DNA of 62,601 bases. Source: CAYWCV01 sp964629885 (GTDB lineage Bacteria; Bacteroidota; Rhodothermia; Balneolales; CAYWCV01). This document shows positions 43,937-50,599 of the stretch, piece after piece (the first letter of the stretch is position 1; every line of letters begins with the position of its first letter). The notes beneath the pieces were generated by a model. That model was given only the letters and a program-made list of their open reading frames with translations, was not told where the DNA came from and did no database searches. The stretch is taken from positions 1 to 62,601 of the forward strand of contig CAZVRJ010000012.1 of NCBI GenBank assembly GCA_964629885.1, in the 5' to 3' direction. Both the position numbers and the translations under genes were made by a program.

Positions 43937-43997
43937 GGTTAAAACCCTGTGCGGAAAATATCCCGTGGTGGATGAAACCACCACGGGAAATTTCCCG
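43935..43997 (+). terminator. Set of mutually exclusive hairpins after nosZ
   Basis: Three inverted repeats are packed here: AGGGTT/AACCCT (43935-43948), the strong 10-bp stem CCCGTGGTGG (43962-43971) with CCACCACGGG (43978-43987), and CGGGAAATTTCCCG (43984-43997), whose left arm is the 3' arm of the strong stem. No T-run follows, so this is more likely an mRNA-stabilising or partial-termination element than a full terminator. Confidence 0.6.
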
Positions 43998-44033
43998 AAA
44001 GAGTAGAATCTTCACCCTTCAAAGGGAACTTTT

Positions 44034-44615
44034 ATGAGTACGAGAAGCAGAATACTAATCGCAATTTCCGCACTTCTGCTTTTGGGAATATACACGGCTC
44101 CAATCTGGCAGATCAGGTTGAGTGCACCGCAGTATCCCGAAGGCCTGGGGTTGCTGATTCACCACAACACCATAACGGGTCACTCCCCGAATGACCTAAA
44201 AAACATCAACGGATTGAACCACTATATCGGGATGAAAGAGATTGTGCCCGACATGGTGCCGACGTTGAAGATTATTCCCTATGCAATCATGTTCTACGTG
44301 ATTTTCGGGCTGATTGTTGCTATAACGGGCTCAGTTCGCCTAGGCTGGATATGGCTTACCCTGATCTTAATCGGATTAACGGCTGCATTTGTGGATTACT
44401 TCATGTGGGGCTATGATTACGGGCATAATCTCAACCCAGAAGCTGCAATCCAAGTGCCCGGTATGACCTACCAGCCGCCCCTCGTAGGAACGAAGCAGTT
44501 ACTCAACATGAACGCAGGGTCATGGCCTCATTGGGGCGCTGCTTATGCTTTAGCCTCAATTTCGCTTGGATTTGGTGTGCTGTGGTCGAACCGCATGAAA
44601 AGGAAATTGACATGA
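44034..44615 (+). CDS. nosB: NosB-like integral membrane protein
   Basis: The 193-residue protein has about four membrane helices (residues ~7-25, ~78-102, ~105-127, ~168-186) and an extracytoplasmic loop with HHNTITGHSPNDLKNINGLN and HYIGMKEIVP. Its size, helices and position between nosZ and nosL fit NosB, the membrane protein found only in clade II clusters whose role is still uncertain. Several histidines and methionines (GLLIHHN, NHYIGM, MNAGSWPHWG) could touch copper. The stop overlaps the nosL ATG (ATGA). The name rests on context and layout rather than on a confirmed motif. Confidence 0.7.
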   Translation: MSTRSRILIAISALLLLGIYTAPIWQIRLSAPQYPEGLGLLIHHNTITGHSPNDLKNINGLNHYIGMKEIVPDMVPTLKIIPYAIMFYVIFGLIVAITGSVRLGWIWLTLILIGLTAAFVDYFMWGYDYGHNLNPEAAIQVPGMTYQPPLVGTKQLLNMNAGSWPHWGAAYALASISLGFGVLWSNRMKRKLT

Positions 44616-45061
44616 AAAGGTTTTTCGCTATTCCGTTATTTCTCAGTGTAACACTATTCATAATTGGGTGTAATGCTGAACCTGAGCCCATCTTGTTTGG
44701 TGTGCAAGAGTGTTCGCATTGCAGGATGACCATTACTGAACGTCCATTTGCGGCCCAGATCATGACCGAAAAAGGGCGTACGCACAGTTTTGATGCCATC
44801 GAATGCATGATGCGATACTCAAAAGTGAATTTTGCTACTCATCAAGAAGTACGGTTTTTCAGAGTGGCCGATCAAAATGCTCCGCACGAGTTGTTCGATG
44901 CAACAATGGCCACTTACGTTATCAGTGAAGCCATTCCGAGTCCAATGGGTGGTAACCTCAGCGCCTACCGAAATCGCAATGTGGCCGCAGACAGACTGGG
45001 AACTTTGGAAGGTGACGTTCTGACATGGGTCGAATTGGTACAATTGTACAATAACAGGTAA
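44612..45061 (+). CDS. nosL: NosL copper lipoprotein
   Basis: The ATG at 44612 overlaps the preceding stop, giving 149 residues. A frame extension to 44522 runs through the upstream gene and is rejected. The lipobox is FIIGC (C20). The Cu(I) site is C34-x2-C37-x-M39 in QECSHCRMTI, and PSPMGGNLSAY lies near the end, typical of NosL. NosL delivers copper to apo-NosZ with the NosDFY machine (family knowledge). The nosD start is 18 bases downstream. Confidence 0.94.
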   Translation: MKRFFAIPLFLSVTLFIIGCNAEPEPILFGVQECSHCRMTITERPFAAQIMTEKGRTHSFDAIECMMRYSKVNFATHQEVRFFRVADQNAPHELFDATMATYVISEAIPSPMGGNLSAYRNRNVAADRLGTLEGDVLTWVELVQLYNNR

Positions 45062-45079
45062 CGAATCCGACATTTAGGT

Positions 45080-46321
45080 ATGCTAAGGTATATTTTCATA
45101 CTACTGACAACAATGACCCTCGATGTTGCTTTGGCAGGGTCAGCCATGGGCCAGAGGGTCATTGTGTCGGTCGGATCCGACCTGCAGGCTGCGATCGACA
45201 CTGCTACCCCTGGCGACACGCTGTTATTAGGCGATGGGGTATGGAACAAGAACCCATACATCATCCTAAAGCCACTCACAATTATGGGTAGTGGCAAGTC
45301 CCGGTTGGAAGCGACCGAGGTGAGATCCATTTTTCACATACAAGCCGATTCCGTCCGAATTATCAACCTGCACTTTTCGGGAGTCAAATCTAGCTCCATC
45401 ATCGACAATGCAGCCATTTTGGTCGAATTGGGCAACTACTGCGAAATTCGTGATAACCGATTCAGTAAAAACTACTTTGGGATCTATCTGAAGGAGTCAC
45501 ACTTTTGCGAGATTGCCGGCAATCAGATTGAATCGGACGCCATTTCTGAGACGAGTGCTGGCAACGGCATCCATCTCTGGAAAAGCAAAGGAGCTACCAT
45601 CGAATACAACGACATCCAAGGACATCGAGATGGCATCTACCTAGAGTTTGCAGACTCGGTGACCGTTACGGGTAACATCAGCCACCGTAATATCCGATAT
45701 GGCTTGCATTACATGTTCTCGAACAACTGCACGTACACAAAAAATCGATTCGAGATGAACGGGGCTGGAGTAGCTGTGATGTATAGCAGCCGGGTTGTTA
45801 TGGAGGATAATGAGTTCCTGACGAACTGGGGCCCGACATCTTACGGACTCTTATTGAAAGACATCAACGATTCGAAAATTATTGGGAATCTCATTCGATC
45901 GAACACAACTGGCATTCACTCTGAGGGATCAAATAGGGTTCTGATCCAACATAACCGTCTCATTTCGAACGGTAAGGCCGTAGTGTTAATGGCGAGTAGT
46001 AACGACAATAACTTCGTTCAGAACGATTTCATCGACAATACGTTAGACGTGAGCACGAACAGCCGCAATCATTACAACAACTTTGAATCGAATTATTGGA
46101 GCGCTTATGCCGGCTACGATCTAGATCGCGACGGTGTTGGTGATGTCCAGCACCGACCTGTTCGCTTGTTTGCGTACCTCATTGAGCGAAATCCCGTAGC
46201 GATGGTGCTACTCAGGAGTCTATTTATTGAGCTGCTCGATGCGGCCGAGAAAGTCTTTCCGGTGCTAAGCCCTCAAATGTTAGCCGATTCATCACCTTCC
46301 ATGAAACCGCACAGGTCATGA
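45080..46321 (+). CDS. nosD: NosD periplasmic copper-maturation protein
   Basis: The 413-residue protein has a signal peptide ending SAMGQ and a right-handed parallel beta-helix made of CASH-type repeats: NRFSKNYFGIYLKES, GNGIHLWKSK, YNDIQGHRDGIYLEFAD and others, about residues 60-340. The run HYNNFESNYWSAYAGYDLDRDGVGD near residue 330 (listed only for location) is typical of NosD. NosD forms the periplasmic partner of the NosFY ABC transporter and receives copper from NosL to build the CuZ cluster (family knowledge). The nosF ATG overlaps its stop, so translation is coupled. Confidence 0.94.
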   Translation: MLRYIFILLTTMTLDVALAGSAMGQRVIVSVGSDLQAAIDTATPGDTLLLGDGVWNKNPYIILKPLTIMGSGKSRLEATEVRSIFHIQADSVRIINLHFSGVKSSSIIDNAAILVELGNYCEIRDNRFSKNYFGIYLKESHFCEIAGNQIESDAISETSAGNGIHLWKSKGATIEYNDIQGHRDGIYLEFADSVTVTGNISHRNIRYGLHYMFSNNCTYTKNRFEMNGAGVAVMYSSRVVMEDNEFLTNWGPTSYGLLLKDINDSKIIGNLIRSNTTGIHSEGSNRVLIQHNRLISNGKAVVLMASSNDNNFVQNDFIDNTLDVSTNSRNHYNNFESNYWSAYAGYDLDRDGVGDVQHRPVRLFAYLIERNPVAMVLLRSLFIELLDAAEKVFPVLSPQMLADSSPSMKPHRS

Positions 46322-47028
46322 TCGAAATCAAAAACTTGAACAAATCGTACGGCCGAAACAAGGTACTGTCGAACGTAAGTCTCGACATTCCGACAGGCCA
46401 GGTTACGGCTTTACTGGGTCCTAATGGAGCCGGAAAGTCAACGCTCATTAAATGTCTGATGGGCATGGTTCACCCCGATAGCGGTAGCATCTCATGGAAA
46501 GGGGAGCCAGTTTCCGATCCGATCGAGTGGAAGAAGATCATCGGCTACATGCCTCAGCGTCCCTCGTTCCCTGAGAATCTGAAAATCAAGGACATCGTAA
46601 AGATGCTCAAAGACATCCGAGGTAAAGAAGCCGAAATCGCCGATCATTGGTTAGTCGACTCAGGACTTGCCGAGCACATGGCAAAACGGCCGTCCGAACT
46701 TTCGGGAGGAAACCGCCAAAAATTGAATGCATTGGTTGCATTTATGTTCTCGCCAGACATTCTCTTTTTGGATGAGCCAACGGCGGGTATGGATCCAATC
46801 GTCGGCAGTCGGTTCAAAGATGAAGTGATCAAGCTGCGCAACGATGGGAAGACTATAATTCTGACCTCGCATGTGTTGAGCGAAGTTGAGCAGATGGCAG
46901 ACCATTTAGTTTATATCATTGGTGGAGAGGTTGTGCTCGACACTCCGCTCTCGGATTTGCTCTACAGGACTGGTACTTCAAACTTGGAACGTGCTATGGC
47001 AGCACATTTGATGGAGATGGCATCATGA
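46318..47028 (+). CDS. nosF: NosF ABC transporter ATPase
   Basis: The 236-residue cytoplasmic ATPase has Walker A GPNGAGKST (about 34-42), signature LSGGNRQK (about 128-135), Walker B ILFLDEPTAGMD (about 148-159) and the H-loop TSHVLSE. It drives the NosDFY complex needed for NosZ copper-site assembly. Its ATG overlaps the nosD stop and its own stop overlaps the nosY start (ATGA), so nosDFY is a coupled block. Confidence 0.95.
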   Translation: MIEIKNLNKSYGRNKVLSNVSLDIPTGQVTALLGPNGAGKSTLIKCLMGMVHPDSGSISWKGEPVSDPIEWKKIIGYMPQRPSFPENLKIKDIVKMLKDIRGKEAEIADHWLVDSGLAEHMAKRPSELSGGNRQKLNALVAFMFSPDILFLDEPTAGMDPIVGSRFKDEVIKLRNDGKTIILTSHVLSEVEQMADHLVYIIGGEVVLDTPLSDLLYRTGTSNLERAMAAHLMEMAS

Positions 47029-47798
47029 GCAGGTTTACGCTGATTAAATATCAAATTTTAGACGGAATCAGAAGTAAAGCCATCATCGGCTTTGGGATCT
47101 TTTTCGCCGTCGTTTCGGAGCTACTAATTCGTTTTGGTGGCACGGGCGACGGTACCATGCTCAGCCTGATGAACCTGTCGCTTTCGATCATTCCTTTGTG
47201 CGGACTCATTTTTGGCACTATTTATGTCTACAATAACCGCGAATACATCGAATTGATGCTATCGCAGCCAATACGCCGTCGCGATCTGTATGTCAGTCTG
47301 TATGCAGGATTAACAGTGCCGCTGATGCTAGCCTATGCCATTGGTGTAGGCGTACCCATCATGACAAGGGGAGCATTTGGGCCGTTTCTGACGGTTGTTG
47401 GCACCGGATTAATATTGATGGCCATATTTGTTGCAATTGCATTTGTGATTGCCCTACGGCAGGACGACAAAATTCGAGGAATGGGAATGGCAATTGTGAC
47501 TTGGCTATTCCTTACAATCTTGTATGATGCTCTGATCATGTTCGTAATAGCCATGTTTGCGGAGTATCCGCTCGAGCGACCTGTACTGGCACTCACTCTG
47601 GCAAATCCGGTCGATTTGGGGCGCATCATTTTAGTGCTTTCGGCCGACGAATCGGCTATGATGGGTTTCACTGGAGCTTTGTACCGCCAATTTTTCGGTT
47701 CATCGATTGGTATATGGGTGAGTCTCTCAATGTTGGCAATATGGGCTGTTATTCCGGTATGGTTTGGTGGGAGAAGGTTTGTCAGCAAAGATTTCTGA
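47025..47798 (+). CDS. nosY: NosY ABC transporter permease
   Basis: The 257-residue inner-membrane protein has about six hydrophobic helices and the NosY-type cytoplasmic coupling region YVYNNREYIELMLSQPIRRR near residue 66-85 that contacts NosF. It forms the membrane part of NosDFY. The start overlaps nosF by 4 bases. The following gene begins inside the nosY C-terminal codons, which links the heme-copper-like gene to the same transcript. Confidence 0.94.
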   Translation: MSRFTLIKYQILDGIRSKAIIGFGIFFAVVSELLIRFGGTGDGTMLSLMNLSLSIIPLCGLIFGTIYVYNNREYIELMLSQPIRRRDLYVSLYAGLTVPLMLAYAIGVGVPIMTRGAFGPFLTVVGTGLILMAIFVAIAFVIALRQDDKIRGMGMAIVTWLFLTILYDALIMFVIAMFAEYPLERPVLALTLANPVDLGRIILVLSADESAMMGFTGALYRQFFGSSIGIWVSLSMLAIWAVIPVWFGGRRFVSKDF

Positions 47799-49020
47799 TA
47801 TCACGCTTGATGCTTTTGCTCGGCAATGGTTTGTATTGCCAGCGATGTTCTGGTTGGCAGTTGTTACAGTGAGCGGTTCATGGATCCGGTACATTTGGGC
47901 ATTTCCGAGCGATTCGATCATTGATCCAAAACATTTGACGCACGCACATTCGCATGTTGCGCTGCTTGGTTGGTGTTGGGCGGTTGTAGTTGCCTATCTG
48001 CTTCGAAATGTAGTAAAACCGAAGCGCAGCATTCATTGGTGGAAACTGTATGCTGTATTGTTTCATGTCTCGGTTGGTGGGATGTTTGTCACGTTTTCAA
48101 TGGACGGATACTGGAAATGGTCGATTATTTTTTCTGCCATGCACGTACTTTTAGGCACGGGATTCGCTGTTGTTTATTACGTGAGTCGTGCTAAAATGGC
48201 TACAAGGCCATCGTTGACTGCTTTTGACGCCAGCATTTTGTTGATGTTGATAGCAAATGTTGGTCCTGTGTTGTTGTCGATGGGTTCGATGCAAACAGCT
48301 AGTTTCGTCACCATAGCAGTTAATGGCTATGTGCACCTTCATTGTTTCGGCTTTCTGGTACTTTTTATGCTTGGGATGCTTTTCGACAAAATTCTCGTCG
48401 CCCAAAGGGATGAAGAAGTGGCATCACAATCGAAATTGATTTATCTGCTGGCATTTTCAGTTATCCCAGCACAACTTATAGCTGTTTCACATTTAATTGA
48501 CGGAAACGTTGACTTAATAGTGGGATCAATTGGCATGGCATTATATGCAACTGGGTTAGCAGCTGTTGTCTACACAACATTCAAAAATTGGTCTCGAATT
48601 GTCGAATCAGGATGCGGATCAATGCTTCGCGTTGTAATGATCGCTGTTGCCTGTCTGGCATTCGCATTATTGCTGGCATCGGTACCTTCCATAAGCAGCA
48701 CTTTTCGTGATGCGAGGTTTTTGGTAATAGGGATTATCCATTTGTTGCTCTTAGGAATCGTGACGCCAGCATTCCTGTATTATTGTCATCGCTGTGTTGG
48801 TCTTGGGGAACACGATGTGAAACGAACTGTAGTGTTATTAGTTCTATCAATTTGGGTAATGATATCAGTATTGGTAATGGCAGGTATCGGCCAAGGACTA
48901 TCATTGATATTACCGTTTCATGTACCCTTAGTATTGTTCTTTAGCGCTATACCAGTATCAATTGCAGCAATTGTACTGTTCATAAAGGCAGTCTTTCGAT
49001 CGTCGAAATCTGCGATCTGA
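47764..49020 (+). CDS. Polytopic histidine-rich protein resembling heme-copper oxidase subunit I
   Basis: The 418-residue protein has 11-12 membrane helices. Two histidine groups stand out: H57, H60, H62 and H64 in HLTHAHSHVALLGW, and H191/H193 in NGYVHLHCFGF. Similar AHxHxxxLGW and YxHLxxxGx segments are the haem-ligating regions of short heme-copper oxidase subunit I-like proteins in Bacteroidota and of NorB/NnrS relatives. Single histidines at 101, 127 and 243 could complete metal sites. No typical CuB tyrosine motif is identified. Start is uncertain: TTG at 47764 or at 47779 (GGGAGAAGG just before), overlapping nosY. It probably binds haem and works with NO or N2O metabolism (inference). 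Confidence 0.72.
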   Translation: MVGEGLSAKISDITLDAFARQWFVLPAMFWLAVVTVSGSWIRYIWAFPSDSIIDPKHLTHAHSHVALLGWCWAVVVAYLLRNVVKPKRSIHWWKLYAVLFHVSVGGMFVTFSMDGYWKWSIIFSAMHVLLGTGFAVVYYVSRAKMATRPSLTAFDASILLMLIANVGPVLLSMGSMQTASFVTIAVNGYVHLHCFGFLVLFMLGMLFDKILVAQRDEEVASQSKLIYLLAFSVIPAQLIAVSHLIDGNVDLIVGSIGMALYATGLAAVVYTTFKNWSRIVESGCGSMLRVVMIAVACLAFALLLASVPSISSTFRDARFLVIGIIHLLLLGIVTPAFLYYCHRCVGLGEHDVKRTVVLLVLSIWVMISVLVMAGIGQGLSLILPFHVPLVLFFSAIPVSIAAIVLFIKAVFRSSKSAI

Positions 49021-49057
49021 TTCTGCTTCTCCAGGCCAATATCCGTATATTGCGACA

Positions 49058-49714
49058 ATGGCAAAGCAGAAATTATTTCGTTATGCCGAAGTCGGCAAAC
49101 TAGAGAATGTGGTCGAATTGGATCCACGCCACAAAGGGAAGTGGGCGAATGAGTATTTCAAAAACTCCAACCCAATTGTGCTGGAGCTTGCATGTGGGAA
49201 AGGTAACTACACCTTGGAGCTGGCTAGGAGATATCCTCATAAAAATCTGATCGGTGTAGATATCAAAGGTGAGCGCATCTATATCGGCGCCACGCAGGCT
49301 CTTGAAGAAAATCTCGATAACGCCGCTTTCTTACGTACACAAATCGAAGATCTTAGCCAGTACTTTGATCCTGGCGAAGTCAATGAAATATGGATCACCT
49401 TCCCAGATCCATATTTAAGAAGACCTGCTAAACGGCTCACGTCACCGAGGTTCTTGAAAATCTATTCTGAGCTGTTGGTCGAAGGTGGACTGATCCACCT
49501 AAAGACGGACGATCCCGAATTGCATGTCTTCACCCTAAAGATGATCGACCGATACGGTTTGACACTCGTTGATCACATACCCGACATTTACGCATCCATA
49601 CCGAATGGGTCCGATGTGTACATCCAGACTTTTTACGAAAGTATGCACTTGTCAGACAGTCGCACCATTCGGTATGTCAGCTTTCGGATACCACCATTAA
49701 CATCCTTTGATTGA
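49058..49714 (+). CDS. trmB: tRNA (guanine-N7)-methyltransferase TrmB
   Basis: This 218-residue SAM-dependent enzyme methylates G46 in tRNA variable loops. The SAM motif is LELACGKGNYTLELA (residues ~45-59), the acidic anchor VDIKGERI is near 68-75, and the substrate-proton region is ITFPDPYLRRPAKRLTSPRF (about 111-130), with LKTDDPELH later. Length fits TrmB. It is 37 bases after the nos-associated gene and 6 bases before pdxH, so these two housekeeping genes look co-transcribed. Confidence 0.94.
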   Translation: MAKQKLFRYAEVGKLENVVELDPRHKGKWANEYFKNSNPIVLELACGKGNYTLELARRYPHKNLIGVDIKGERIYIGATQALEENLDNAAFLRTQIEDLSQYFDPGEVNEIWITFPDPYLRRPAKRLTSPRFLKIYSELLVEGGLIHLKTDDPELHVFTLKMIDRYGLTLVDHIPDIYASIPNGSDVYIQTFYESMHLSDSRTIRYVSFRIPPLTSFD

Positions 49715-49720
49715 ACGAAC

Positions 49721-50365
49721 ATGAGTGATCTTAACTTGGCCGACCTCCGTCGGGAATACATAAAAAACGGGCTGCTCGAATCTGATGTTGACAAAGACCC
49801 GTTCCGTCAATTCTCCCTTTGGTTTGAACAGGCATCAAATGCCGGAATCATGGAACCTAACGCAATGTCGCATGCAACGGTGTCGCCCGACGGGCAGCCC
49901 AGCATGCGTGTCGTTCTCTTGAAGGGTGTTGACGACAAGGGCTTTATTTTCTTCACGAATTATGAGAGTCGAAAAGGGAAGGATATTGAGCTGAACCCGA
50001 AATCTTCCCTCTTGTTTTTTTGGGGTGAGCTTGAACGACAAGTGAGAATTGAGGGAACCATTGAGAAGATAAGTCAAGAGAGCTCAAAGGCGTATTTCGA
50101 CTCACGCCCTGAGGGTAGTAGAATTGGTGCCTGGAGCTCCAATCAGAGTGAAGTCGTAGCATCGCGCGACGTGCTTGAGGCTCGATTCGACGAAAATATG
50201 AGTCGATTCGCAGGTAAGGACATCCCGATGCCGGACTACTGGGGTGGGTATCGCCTTGTGCCGACTATGCTTGAATTCTGGCAGGGCAGGGGCAGCCGCA
50301 TGCACGATAGAATTCGGTACCGCCTTGTCGACAATACTTGGTTGATCGACCGTCTCTCACCCTGA
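49721..50365 (+). CDS. pdxH: Pyridoxamine 5'-phosphate oxidase
   Basis: The 214-residue flavoprotein oxidises pyridoxine or pyridoxamine 5'-phosphate to pyridoxal 5'-phosphate. Conserved blocks are FTNYESRKGKDIELNP (FMN binding, about residues 76-91), SSLLFFWGELERQVRIEG, SRPEGSRIGAWSSNQS (about 126-141) and the closing WQGRGSRMHDRIRYR. Length is standard. It ends the plus-strand run before the 234-base regulatory region of the next operon. Confidence 0.96.
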   Translation: MSDLNLADLRREYIKNGLLESDVDKDPFRQFSLWFEQASNAGIMEPNAMSHATVSPDGQPSMRVVLLKGVDDKGFIFFTNYESRKGKDIELNPKSSLLFFWGELERQVRIEGTIEKISQESSKAYFDSRPEGSRIGAWSSNQSEVVASRDVLEARFDENMSRFAGKDIPMPDYWGGYRLVPTMLEFWQGRGSRMHDRIRYRLVDNTWLIDRLSP

Positions 50366-50533
50366 TAGCGATTTCGTAGAATGATAGTGCTTACATGCTG
50401 TTATTTCACAGGGAATCGTCACTTATTGAACACCAACTATTTGTGTGACTATCACGAATTACGTTGATTCAAGGACTAAGGCGTCGCTTTTCGCAAAAAG
50501 TTATGAAAGAATAAAAAAATGGCAAGAATCTAC

Positions 50534-50564
50534 TTGTAAGATGTAAGCGCTTTCATTATCATTG
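50534..50564 (+). promoter_or_regulatory. Bacteroidetes-type promoter
   Basis: TTG at 50534-50536 and TATCATTG at 50557-50564 are 20 bases apart, the preferred spacing for the -33/-7 pair. The -7 has one mismatch to TAnnTTTG. Transcription should start near 50571. Confidence 0.65.
50542..50555 (+). promoter_or_regulatory. LacI-type operator 1
   Basis: TGTAAGCGCTTTCA is a near-palindrome with a central CG, as expected for LacI-family operators, and lies between the -33 and -7 elements. Confidence 0.7.
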
Positions 50565-50567
50565 AAA

Positions 50568-50581
50568 TGTAAGCGTTTACA
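50568..50581 (+). promoter_or_regulatory. LacI-type operator 2
   Basis: TGTAAGCGTTTACA covers the predicted start of transcription. Its centre is 26 bases from that of operator 1. Confidence 0.7.
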
Positions 50582-50599
50582 TAACACAAGGAAAAGGTA

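Larger units (their letters stand above)
50366..50599 (+). promoter_or_regulatory. Regulatory region of the T9SS/TonB operon
   Basis: This 234-base gap holds the promoter and the two strong operator sites described separately. A weaker operator-like sequence, TGATAGTGCTTACA (50382-50395, 10 of 14 matches to TGTAAGCGCTTTCA), lies 160 bases upstream of the first strong site. A ribosome-binding site (AAGGA, 50588-50592) sits before the TTG start. Confidence 0.6.

Noticed and set aside
43962..43987. A classical intrinsic terminator ending the nosZ transcript
   Set aside because: The stem is strong but no T-run follows, and downstream genes are needed for NosZ assembly, so full termination is unlikely.
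47333..47788. A 151-residue minus-strand frame inside nosY
   Set aside because: Shadow of a membrane protein gene; nosY motifs and coupling to nosF fix the real frame.
47764..49020. Naming this gene nnrS or norB
   Set aside because: Histidine segments are similar, but the length and spacing do not clearly match either family by eye; only a general heme-copper-like label is supported.
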